From: JAAYDK01 sp964543935
Lineage (GTDB): Bacteria; Spirochaetota; Spirochaetia; Sphaerochaetales; Sphaerochaetaceae
Reading direction: 5' to 3'
Assembly: GCA_964543935.1 (NCBI GenBank)
Contig: CAZJAK010000002.1
Span: 31,148 to 95,147 of the forward strand
DNA: 64,000 nt
Below, in pieces: positions 55,455-63,225 of the stretch. Both the position numbers and the translations under genes were made by a program. The notes beneath the pieces are model-generated. The model saw only the letters and a list, made by a program, of their open reading frames with translations. It had not been told where the DNA came from and ran no database searches. The first letter of the stretch is position 1, and each line of letters starts with the position of its first letter.

Positions 55455-56825
55455 ATGGAGATCGCCAATCCGTTCGGCGCGAAGTATGCTGCATTGAATC
55501 TACCGGATCATACCCGGATCGTGGCCATGGCCCATCCCGAGCGTGTGACTGATGCTCGTAACGCCATCGCCGATGCGTTGCGGCATCCGATTGCTTCGCC
55601 CGCACTGGCAACGATTGCCCGTCAAAAGGCAACAACTCGTTTCGGCAAAGCGCCGACTGCCACGATCGTGGTCTCCGACAATACCCGCCCTGTCCCCTAC
55701 AAGGGGGACGAGGGCATCCTCCTGCCGATCATCGAAGTGCTGGTGCGCGAAGGTTACCGGCCGGCTGACATCACCGTGCTCATCGCTACGGGAACCCACC
55801 GGGCCATGAGTGCGACGGAAATCGAGCGGATGCTCGATGCTGCTGTGCTCTCTTCGGGTGTGCGCATCGTCAATCACGATTGTCACGATGAGGCCAACCT
55901 GGTGCATCTCGGCGCAACCCGCCGCGGTACTGAGATCAACCTCAACCGGTTGTATGTGGAAGCCGACCTGAAGATCGCCACCGGTTTGGTGGAGAGCCAT
56001 TTCATGGCTGGAGCCTCGGGTGGCCGCAAGGCCATCTGTCCCGGAATCATCGGCGAGAAAGGCACCTATGTGTTCCACAGCGCCCCGTTGATGGCCGATC
56101 GCAACGCTCGCGATTTGAATTTGACCGACAATCCCGTCCACGAGGAATCTGTGGAGGTGGCCACCAAGGCAGGTATCGATTTCTTGGTGAACGTGACAGT
56201 CGATTCCCAGTTTCATGTGACCGGCATCTTTGCGGGGGATTTCGTGAAAGCCCATGAGGCTGCCGTGGGACACCTCAAGAAAAGCGTGCAGGTGAAAGCC
56301 GAAGCGTCCGACATTGTCGTCACTCACGCTGGCTTTGTGGGTATCAACCATTACCAATGCGCCAAGTGCGGCGTGGCCAGCCTGGGGATTCTCAAAAAGG
56401 GCGGCTATCTGGTGATGATCGCCGACACCACCGATGCGGCCAACCCGGTCGGGTCGATCAATTACCGCACTACGTTGGCCTTGCTCAAGCTCGTCGGAGG
56501 CGAGGCCTTCCTGCGGTTGATCAGCAGTCCCGATTGGACCTTCATCCCCGAACAATGGCAGGTCCAGCAATGGGCCAAGGTGTTCGAGCGCATCCCGCAA
56601 GACCATTTGATCTTCTATGCTCCCCAGATGGATGCCGTGTGGTGGCCAGGTCTGCCCGGCCTTGACGGGCGGGCTTATCTGGAAGGTGGTGCAGGGCCGG
56701 ACGCCCATGCCAAGGTTGTCTCGGGAGCATTGGACGCCATTGCTGCCCGAGCGGGTAAGCCGCTGGATCAGCTCTCCATCACCTATATCAATGACGGACC
56801 GTATGTGATTCCCGTGACCGGGTGA
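55455..56825 (+). CDS. LarA-family nickel-pincer racemase
   Basis: A 456-residue homologue of lactate racemase LarA, which uses the nickel-pincer nucleotide cofactor to move a hydride at the alpha carbon of 2-hydroxy acids. The residues that hold the cofactor are all in place and spaced as in LarA: SDNTRP (74-79), His115 in GTHR, His182 in ESHF, Lys192 in GGRK and His208. LarB, LarC and LarE, which make the cofactor, are not in the window. The substrate need not be lactate; paralogues act on other 2-hydroxy acids. AAGGAGG lies before ATG 55455. Confidence 0.87.
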   Translation: MEIANPFGAKYAALNLPDHTRIVAMAHPERVTDARNAIADALRHPIASPALATIARQKATTRFGKAPTATIVVSDNTRPVPYKGDEGILLPIIEVLVREGYRPADITVLIATGTHRAMSATEIERMLDAAVLSSGVRIVNHDCHDEANLVHLGATRRGTEINLNRLYVEADLKIATGLVESHFMAGASGGRKAICPGIIGEKGTYVFHSAPLMADRNARDLNLTDNPVHEESVEVATKAGIDFLVNVTVDSQFHVTGIFAGDFVKAHEAAVGHLKKSVQVKAEASDIVVTHAGFVGINHYQCAKCGVASLGILKKGGYLVMIADTTDAANPVGSINYRTTLALLKLVGGEAFLRLISSPDWTFIPEQWQVQQWAKVFERIPQDHLIFYAPQMDAVWWPGLPGLDGRAYLEGGAGPDAHAKVVSGALDAIAARAGKPLDQLSITYINDGPYVIPVTG

Positions 56826-56858
56826 CGGCCCATTGACCGATACTAAAAGGAAATTCGT

Positions 56859-57668
56859 ATGAAATTGGCATTGGCTATTGCCGGTGAGCACGCGTTGCCG
56901 AGTGCGTTTGTCGTGTTCCGTGGATTTGCTGAATCGATGCGCAAGGCAGCAGCCTTGGGCTATGATGGGGTGGAGTTGGCCCTCAAGCACCCCGACGAGA
57001 TCGATCGTCATCAATTGGGCGGCTTGTTGGCCAAACACCGCCTGGAAGTATCCTGTATCTCCAGCGGGCAGGTCTATGCCTCGCTTGGGTATGCTTTCAC
57101 CGATGCCGATCAGCGACGGCGCAGCGAGTTGAAAAAAATCTTCACGGGTTTGGTCGACCTTGCCGCTGATTACGGCCACATGGTCAACATCGGGCGGGTG
57201 CGCGGTCCCGTCAAAGAAAAGACCCGCGACGAGGCCGACCGCTTGTTCATCGATTTGGCTGGTGAAATCTGTGCCTATGCGGAACCCAAGGGGGTGACGT
57301 TGATTCTTGAACCGGTCAACCGCTATGAAATCGATTATGTGAACTCGGTCGAGGAGGGGGTCAGGTTGCTCACCAAAGCCGGCATCCACAACCTGAAGTT
57401 GATGCCGGATGTGTTCCACATGAACATCGAGGATGCCAAAATCGGTGCCACCTTGGAAAAGTACATCGACCTGATCGGGTATGTCCATCTGGCCGATTCC
57501 AACCGCCATGCCCCCGGTGACGGGCATTTGGACTTCGACGATGTGTTTTCGGCGCTCAAACGGGCCAAATACGATGGGTGGTGCTCGGTCGAGATCCTGC
57601 CGTTCCCGGATCCCGACACGGCCGCGCAACGCGCCATCCGCTATGTGGAGAAGTATTTCAAGGCATGA
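56859..57668 (+). CDS. Sugar epimerase/isomerase-like TIM barrel
   Basis: A 269-residue xylose-isomerase-like barrel. Metal ligands appear as Glu in LILEPVNRYE, Asp/His in MPDVFHMNIED and a C-terminal Glu in CSVEILPFPD; the motif HLADSNRHAPGDGHLDF resembles ketose 3-epimerases and the 5-keto-gluconate epimerase group. It ends the GntR-controlled operon; a terminator follows nine bases after its stop. Confidence 0.82.
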   Translation: MKLALAIAGEHALPSAFVVFRGFAESMRKAAALGYDGVELALKHPDEIDRHQLGGLLAKHRLEVSCISSGQVYASLGYAFTDADQRRRSELKKIFTGLVDLAADYGHMVNIGRVRGPVKEKTRDEADRLFIDLAGEICAYAEPKGVTLILEPVNRYEIDYVNSVEEGVRLLTKAGIHNLKLMPDVFHMNIEDAKIGATLEKYIDLIGYVHLADSNRHAPGDGHLDFDDVFSALKRAKYDGWCSVEILPFPDPDTAAQRAIRYVEKYFKA

Positions 57669-57676
57669 ACCAGAGG

Positions 57677-57709
57677 AGCCACTGCAGTGCAGTGGCTTAA
57701 TTATTTTTA
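57677..57709 (+). terminator. Terminator of the transketolase operon
   Basis: AGCCACTG (57677-57684), a five-base loop and CAGTGGCT (57690-57697), then TAATTATTTTTA. It separates the operon from the LacI promoter. Confidence 0.85.
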
Positions 57710-57752
57710 TAATATTAATTTATATGTATCTCCCTCGCTAGGTGAATTTTTC

Positions 57753-57780
57753 TTGACAACTCGAGAACTGCTGGTACAAT
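57753..57780 (+). promoter_or_regulatory. Promoter of the LacI-type regulator gene
   Basis: TTGACA (57753-57758), a 16-base spacer and TACAAT (57775-57780), in an AT-rich stretch. The first operator copy begins three bases downstream. Confidence 0.75.
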
Positions 57781-57782
57781 AG

Positions 57783-57800
57783 TATGCATACGATTGCATA
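57783..57800. promoter_or_regulatory. LacI-family operator, copy 1
   Basis: TATGCATACGATTGCATA, a near-palindrome with the central CG typical of LacI-family sites. It covers the transcription start. An almost identical copy lies 88 bases downstream. Confidence 0.75.
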
Positions 57801-57870
57801 GAGTGGTGTTCCATCCGATGTACATGGTCAGTTAGGTTCGAACTACATGGATGAACAGCGTGTGCAGTCT

Positions 57871-57887
57871 TATGCATACGATTGCAT
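57871..57887. promoter_or_regulatory. LacI-family operator, copy 2
   Basis: TATGCATACGATTGCAT, identical to copy 1 over 17 bases, ending 13 bases before the regulator's start codon. Two copies 88 bases apart would allow looping and roadblock repression. Confidence 0.75.
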
Positions 57888-57900
57888 GGCGGGGTGGTTG

Positions 57901-58932
57901 ATGATCACGTCGAAAGAACTGGCAAAACTGGCAGGAGTCTCCCAATCGACCGTATCGCGGGCACTGAACGACAGTCCCCTGATTTCGGACGACATGAAGA
58001 GTAAAATCAAGCTGCTTGCCAAAGAACAACGGTTTGAGATGAATTCCCAAGCCAAGAGCCTCAAGACCCACCGCACAGAAACCATCGGGATTCTGTTTCC
58101 CCGTTTCTTCATGAACCTGAGCACGAACCTCTATTTCACCTACTTGTATGATTCACTGCAAGTAGAGTTGTCGAAGTACGATTACGATCTGTTGGTCATC
58201 TACGACTCCAAGCAAACCGATGCGCTCAGTCCGTTGGAAAAGATGATCAAACGGCGCAAGGTCGACGGCCTGATCTTGGTGAAGTCTGACTTGTCCGGCG
58301 ACGAGATGGACATCCTGGGTCGGAGCAAGTTGCCGTTTGTCTCGATTTTTTGTGATTATGATGAGCCGGGCGATTCGAAGTATGCCATCAATACCTACAA
58401 CGGGGGAGTGTTGGCCGGTCTTCATTATGCCCGATACACCGAGTATCTTCCGTTGTATGTCGGGTCCCACATGGACAGCAGCGATTCCTCCAATCGTTTG
58501 AATGGATTCCGCTACGGTCTGGCCTCCGGCGGCATGAGTCGCTCGGAGATAGAAACAATCACCTGTGGGATGTCGGTTCCTCAGGCGTACGAAGCCGTCA
58601 TGCAGCACCGAGCGGTATTCGCTACCAAACGGTCGGTATACGTCTACAACGACCTGATCGCTTGTGGGATATTGATGGCCCTCAAAGACCTTGGCATTGC
58701 TGTCCCTAAACAGGTCCAATTGATCAGCAATGACGACATTCCCATGGCCAGTTGGATGACCCCTAGTCTGTCCACCTTGCGATTCCCTACCAAGCATTTG
58801 ATCACGGTGGCTTGTCAACGGCTGGTGCGTGAGATTGTCAGCGGGAATTTGGAAAAGGAGAACATGCAGTTGTCGCCCGAGCTCGTCTTGCGCGGTACTA
58901 CAGTCGAACAGGGGCACATCATCACGTGTTGA
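57901..58932 (+). CDS. LacI-family transcriptional regulator
   Basis: 343 residues. The N-terminal helix-turn-helix and hinge helix (MITSKELAKLAGVSQSTVSRALNDSPLI) are followed by a periplasmic-binding-protein-like ligand domain (from about residue 60). I start it at ATG 57901, which gives the canonical LacI N-terminus with GGGGTGG upstream; the earlier ATGs at 57847 and 57886 lie before or inside operator 2. It probably represses itself and the importer and sulfatase genes downstream. Confidence 0.88.
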   Translation: MITSKELAKLAGVSQSTVSRALNDSPLISDDMKSKIKLLAKEQRFEMNSQAKSLKTHRTETIGILFPRFFMNLSTNLYFTYLYDSLQVELSKYDYDLLVIYDSKQTDALSPLEKMIKRRKVDGLILVKSDLSGDEMDILGRSKLPFVSIFCDYDEPGDSKYAINTYNGGVLAGLHYARYTEYLPLYVGSHMDSSDSSNRLNGFRYGLASGGMSRSEIETITCGMSVPQAYEAVMQHRAVFATKRSVYVYNDLIACGILMALKDLGIAVPKQVQLISNDDIPMASWMTPSLSTLRFPTKHLITVACQRLVREIVSGNLEKENMQLSPELVLRGTTVEQGHIITC

Positions 58933-58998
58933 AATGAAGCTCGTGTGATTCATCATGGGTGAATGCAAGCTTCAGGAATCATAGGAGGAGGATTGAGC

Positions 58999-60075
58999 AT
59001 GAAAAAGAATGCATTGCTTTCGCTACTGCTCGTCATGGTTTTGGTCCTGATGGGCGCGACGTTGTCCGCCGCAGGTGCGAAAGAGTCTACAGGTCCTGTA
59101 AAGATCAGGGTGGGTACGATGCCGAACCACATCGGTGTGCCGATCCAATATGCTGCTGAAAAGGGACTGTATGCAGCAGCCGGATTGGATGTCGAAGTGA
59201 TCCTGTTCCCCACCGGAGCTCCCATCAACGAAGCCCTCTCGGCTGAGAAGATCGACCTAGCTGGTAGCGGCATGGCTTCCGTGTTCGCATTGGCTTCAGG
59301 CGATGCCTATTGGTTGGGCGACTACGTTAAAACCGTTGCCGGACTCGGGGTGTATGTCCGCCCGGACAGCCCCGTGTTGAAGGAAAAGGGCAAGTTCCCC
59401 GGCAAACCTCAGGTGTACGGTAGCAAAGAGACCGTGAAAGGCTTGGTCATTCTCGGCGCTCTCGGCACTTCCGACCAGTTCGAAGCAGTGGCATGGGCTC
59501 AAGGTTTCGGACTGACCGGCAATGACATCAAGATGCTCAACATGGACCGCGGACCCGCTGTCCAAGCATTCAAGACCGGACAGGGCGATGCGATTGCCTG
59601 CGGTGGCCCTCCGTACAACTACGAACTTGAGGCTGCTGGCTTTGTATTGGCCGCTGGACTGACCGACGTGTCCGGCATGGATATCGCTGACGGCATGCTC
59701 GGCCGCAAAAAGTTCATCGACGCCAATGCGGACGCGGTCAAGAAGTTTGTCGAGGTAACGTATTCGGTCATCGACCAGCTGTATGCCTCCGACGACATGG
59801 TGGCATCCTATGCGATGGATTTCTACAACAAGAATGGCAAGAACTATACTCGCGAAATGATGTTGGGAGAGATCAAGGACAAGGATTACATCGGGAAGAC
59901 CACCATCTCTTCGCCCGAATACCGCTTTGGTTCAACCATGGTCGGCATGGGCAGCTTCTATGTGACCGATGGGAAGATCGAAGCCGAACTGGAGAAGAAC
60001 ATCTTCGCTAGCTTGCGGCCAGATTTCCTCGAGTCGGTCTATGGTCTGAAACTGACCAAGTTTACGGCCAAATAA
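58999..60075 (+). CDS. ABC transporter substrate-binding protein (SsuA/NMT1-like)
   Basis: A 358-residue periplasmic protein. A signal peptide (MKKNALLSLLLVMVLVLMGATLSA) precedes AGAKEST. The mature start KIRVGTMPNHIGVPIQYAAEKGLYAAAGLDVEVILFPTGAPINEAL is typical of the NMT1/SsuA/TauA group, which binds sulfonates, nitrate, pyrimidine precursors or aromatic acids. AGGAGGAGG precedes the ATG at 58999. A sulfatase gene in the same run suggests a sulphur-containing or sulfated ligand, as inference only. Confidence 0.88.
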   Translation: MKKNALLSLLLVMVLVLMGATLSAAGAKESTGPVKIRVGTMPNHIGVPIQYAAEKGLYAAAGLDVEVILFPTGAPINEALSAEKIDLAGSGMASVFALASGDAYWLGDYVKTVAGLGVYVRPDSPVLKEKGKFPGKPQVYGSKETVKGLVILGALGTSDQFEAVAWAQGFGLTGNDIKMLNMDRGPAVQAFKTGQGDAIACGGPPYNYELEAAGFVLAAGLTDVSGMDIADGMLGRKKFIDANADAVKKFVEVTYSVIDQLYASDDMVASYAMDFYNKNGKNYTREMMLGEIKDKDYIGKTTISSPEYRFGSTMVGMGSFYVTDGKIEAELEKNIFASLRPDFLESVYGLKLTKFTAK

Positions 60076-60092
60076 GGCAGAAAACGAGAATT

Positions 60093-60124
60093 TCGTGCAT
60101 GCAGGATCGATCCTGCATGCACGA
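60093..60124. repeat. 32-bp perfect palindrome between binding-protein and permease genes
   Basis: The arms 60093-60108 and 60109-60124 are exact complements, with no loop in the DNA. In RNA this forms a very stable hairpin without a T-run, probably protecting the 3' end of the binding-protein message. It could also bind a dimeric protein. Confidence 0.7.
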
Positions 60125-60141
60125 TCCCCGAGGATTCACCT

Positions 60142-60918
60142 ATGAATCGTAAAAGAATACTCCATCTGCTGTTGTCGGTTGCCTCATTGCTGGTTTTCAT
60201 CGGCATATGGTATCTGTTCACGGCTGTCTTGGAAGTGGTTCCTGCGAAAACCCTTCCCAGTCCGGTCAAGGTGTTCGATTCGTTTGTCAAGAAATTCTCC
60301 AATCCCAATCCTGATGGGGCGACCCTCTTGCAGCACACTGCATCGAGCCTGCAGGTTGCCTTGACCGGGTATTTCTATGCAATGCTCATCGGGATTCCGC
60401 TGGGGATATTCATGGCATGGAATTCCTATGTCGACCGTTTCGTCAGGCCGTTGTTCGACTTGCTCAAACCGATCCCCGGTGTCGCATGGATACCGTTGAT
60501 GATCGTGATTTTCGGGCTCGGTATCGCATCCAAAGCCGCTGTGGTATTCTTTTCGGCGGTGGTTCCCTGTGTGTTGAACTCCTACACCGGCATCAAACAA
60601 ACCAAAGATGTCCATCTGTGGGTCGCGCGTACGTTCGGGGCGACCAACCTGCAGAAGTTGTTCACTATCGCCATCCCGACGGCACTTCCCCATATCCTGA
60701 CCGGTGTCAGGGTCGCCTTGGGGGCATCGTGGGTCGCCATCGTGGCGGCCGAGTTGTTGGGAGCAACCAGGGGCCTTGGTTTCATGATCCAACAATCGCG
60801 AGGTATTTATCGCACCGACATCATCATAGTCGGTATGCTAGCCATTGGAATTTGCGGGGGGATATTGACCAGTATCCTCACATGGATTTCGAATCTTTTG
60901 CTCAAGGGTAGGCGATAG
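60142..60918 (+). CDS. ABC transporter permease 1 (SsuC-like)
   Basis: A 258-residue inner-membrane permease with about six helices and the coupling loop ARTFGATNLQKLFTIAIPTALPHIL. It belongs to the nitrate/sulfonate/taurine family. It is directly followed, with no gap, by a second permease of the same family, implying a heterodimeric channel. Confidence 0.9.
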   Translation: MNRKRILHLLLSVASLLVFIGIWYLFTAVLEVVPAKTLPSPVKVFDSFVKKFSNPNPDGATLLQHTASSLQVALTGYFYAMLIGIPLGIFMAWNSYVDRFVRPLFDLLKPIPGVAWIPLMIVIFGLGIASKAAVVFFSAVVPCVLNSYTGIKQTKDVHLWVARTFGATNLQKLFTIAIPTALPHILTGVRVALGASWVAIVAAELLGATRGLGFMIQQSRGIYRTDIIIVGMLAIGICGGILTSILTWISNLLLKGRR

Positions 60919-61704
60919 ATGAAAAAGACACTGCTCACCATCGCCCGCGATAGTTCCTATGCGGTGATTTCCATTTTGACCTTTCTCATCCTGTGGGCGG
61001 TCGGGGTGCATAATTCCGAAATCAAAGTCGTCATGCCGGGACCGTGGGAGGTCATTGTCGAATTTCTCGACAGCTTCATCCACCCGGTAGGGCGCCACAC
61101 CATGGTCGTCCACATCCTGTACAGCCTCATGCGGGTGATTCCTGCCTATATCGTGGGGAGTCTGGCCGGCATTGTGCTGGGCATCCTGATGGGGTGGTAC
61201 CAGCCGGTCAATTCGATATTCCGCCCCGTCTATGAATTGATCAGACCGATCCCCCCCATTGCTTGGATTCCCATCTCGATCGTGTGGTTCGGTATCGGGG
61301 AGGGCTCGAAGTGGTTTTTGATTTTCCTTGCCGCTTTCGTGCCGGTCACATTGAACTCGATATCGGGAGCCAGGTCGGTCGACCCGCTGTTGATCAAATG
61401 CGGCGAAATGTTGGGAGCTTCGAAACAACATATCTTCAAGACCATCGTGTTGCCGTTCTCGGTTCCCTATGTGTTCAGCGGGTTGCAAGTGGGCTTGGCC
61501 GGATCGTGGGCGACCGTGGTCGCCGCCGAGATGATCCGTTCGACAGAAGGGGTCGGCTGGATCATCATCTCGAGCATGGACACCAACGACGTCACCCAAA
61601 GCTTGGTGGGGATCATGGGGATTGGAATCGTGGGATTCCTATTGGCGACGATCATGCGGAAAGTGGAGGATTACCTATGCGCTTGGACAAAGCGGGAAGT
61701 CTAG
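60919..61704 (+). CDS. ABC transporter permease 2 (SsuC-like)
   Basis: A 261-residue permease of the same family as its upstream neighbour but clearly diverged. The coupling loop is GEMLGASKQHIFKTIVLPFSVPYVF. It starts on the base after the previous stop and overlaps the first ATPase gene by 28 bases. Two different permeases are unusual for this importer class. Confidence 0.9.
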   Translation: MKKTLLTIARDSSYAVISILTFLILWAVGVHNSEIKVVMPGPWEVIVEFLDSFIHPVGRHTMVVHILYSLMRVIPAYIVGSLAGIVLGILMGWYQPVNSIFRPVYELIRPIPPIAWIPISIVWFGIGEGSKWFLIFLAAFVPVTLNSISGARSVDPLLIKCGEMLGASKQHIFKTIVLPFSVPYVFSGLQVGLAGSWATVVAAEMIRSTEGVGWIIISSMDTNDVTQSLVGIMGIGIVGFLLATIMRKVEDYLCAWTKREV

Positions 61705-62453
61705 ACACGGTAATCGAGTGCCGTAACGTCTCCAAGGATTATGTGTCGAAGCGCGGGACGGTTAAGGTCATCGATAACGTCACGCTCGAAGTGAAGAAGA
61801 ACGAGTTCGTCGTGTTGTTCGGTCCAGGGCAATGCGGAAAGACCACATTGATGAACATCATGTCGGGTTTGGACGTGCCGACAAGCGGGACTGTTTCCTC
61901 GCACGGCGAAAAGGTGTTAAAGCCTGGACCCGAACGAGGGGTGGTTTTCCAGTCGATGGCCCTATTCCCTTGGTTGACCGTCCGCGGTAATGTGGCTTAT
62001 GGCCCGCGGGCCCGCGGATTCGATAAAGCGACCTATCTTGCGAAGGCCGACCATTACATCGACCTCGTCGGCTTGAAGGGGTTCGAGGATGCCTACATCA
62101 ACAAATTGTCGGGCGGCATGAAACAACGGGTTGGCATTGCCCGGGCCTATTGCAATGAGCCTGAAGTATTGTTCATGGATGAACCGTTCAGTGCACTCGA
62201 TGCCCAAACCCGCTATCTGATGCAACAAGAAATCATGCGGATATGGTCGGCGGAAAAGCGGACGGTCGTGTTCATCACCAACAACATCGAGGAAGCGGTG
62301 TATGTGGCCGACAGGATTGTGTTGTTGACCAATTGTCCCGCCCGCATCAAGTGCGAGTATCCCATCGACCTAGTCCGTCCGAGGGATTACACATCGGCTG
62401 AATTTTTGCGCTTGAGGGACGAAATCTCGAGAAACATGGACAGGACTTTGTGA
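61677..62453 (+). CDS. ABC transporter ATP-binding protein 1, altered H-loop
   Basis: A 258-residue SsuB/TauB-type ATPase. Walker A GPGQCGKT (49-56), signature LSGGM (144-148) and Walker B LFMDE with catalytic Glu169 are intact. The switch histidine, normally in ITHxIEEA, is Asn202 (ITNNIEEA). GTGGAGGA lies before the ATG at 61677 inside the permease gene; the frame is open far upstream but only as antiphase overlap. Pairs with ATPase 2 next door. Confidence 0.9.
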   Translation: MRLDKAGSLDTVIECRNVSKDYVSKRGTVKVIDNVTLEVKKNEFVVLFGPGQCGKTTLMNIMSGLDVPTSGTVSSHGEKVLKPGPERGVVFQSMALFPWLTVRGNVAYGPRARGFDKATYLAKADHYIDLVGLKGFEDAYINKLSGGMKQRVGIARAYCNEPEVLFMDEPFSALDAQTRYLMQQEIMRIWSAEKRTVVFITNNIEEAVYVADRIVLLTNCPARIKCEYPIDLVRPRDYTSAEFLRLRDEISRNMDRTL

Positions 62454-62463
62454 GGAGACGGTC

Positions 62464-63210
62464 ATGGACGATCGAAAGGTGAAGGTGCGGGTCTCCCATC
62501 TGAGCAAACGCTTCGGGGACTTGTTGGTTCTCAACGATATCAGTTTCGATGTACTCGAAGGGGAGTTTCTCTGTGTCGTCGGTCCTACCGGGTGCGGCAA
62601 GACCACATTCCTCAACAGCGTGACCAAGCTGTATGAACCGACATCGGGCGAGATCTTGGTCGATGGCAAGCCGGTAGACCTGCAGAGGAACAATATCTCG
62701 TATATCTTCCAAGAGCAGTCGACGATGGAATGGTACACGGTCGAGCAGAACATCGAGTACGGTTTGCGGATCAAGGGGGTGCCCCGCAATGAGCGCAAAC
62801 AGGCTGTCGATGAAGTATTGGAAACAGTCGGGTTGACCGAGTACCGTTCTTACTATCCCCGGGAGCTCTCTGCGAGCATGGTTCAGAGGGTGGTGATCGG
62901 CCGCGCTTTCGCCACCAAGCCGGAACTCTTGTTGATGGATGAACCATACGGTCAATTGGATATCGAGTTGCGTTTCAAGTTGGAAGATGAATTGATCTCG
63001 TTATGGAAAAAGACCGGCACGACAGTCATTTTCATCACCCACAACATCGAGGAAGCCGTCTATCTCAGCGAGCACATCCTGGTGTTGACCAACAAGCCTT
63101 CGACAATCAAGAAGCGGATCGAGAACACGTTGGCGCGACCGCGCAACGTCATCGATCCGGAATTCGTCAAATTGCGCAATGAAGTGACCGAATTGATCAA
63201 ATGGTGGTGA
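62464..63210 (+). CDS. ABC transporter ATP-binding protein 2, altered signature
   Basis: A 248-residue SsuB/TauB-type ATPase. Walker A GPTGCGKT (40-47), Walker B LLMDE with Glu160 and the switch histidine His193 (ITHNIEEA) are intact. The ABC signature reads LSASM (135-139) in place of LSGGQ. Each site is built from the Walker/H-loop of one subunit and the signature of the other, so this defect and the Asn202 of ATPase 1 fall on the same composite site. GAGGAGACGG precedes the ATG. Confidence 0.9.
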   Translation: MDDRKVKVRVSHLSKRFGDLLVLNDISFDVLEGEFLCVVGPTGCGKTTFLNSVTKLYEPTSGEILVDGKPVDLQRNNISYIFQEQSTMEWYTVEQNIEYGLRIKGVPRNERKQAVDEVLETVGLTEYRSYYPRELSASMVQRVVIGRAFATKPELLLMDEPYGQLDIELRFKLEDELISLWKKTGTTVIFITHNIEEAVYLSEHILVLTNKPSTIKKRIENTLARPRNVIDPEFVKLRNEVTELIKWW

Positions 63211-63225
63211 GCAAGGAGCTGATGG

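Noticed and set aside
55500..57629. A 709-codon minus-strand frame opposite the LarA-like and epimerase genes
   Set aside because: Shadow of two genes with intact active-site motifs; no ribosome site and no recognisable domain.
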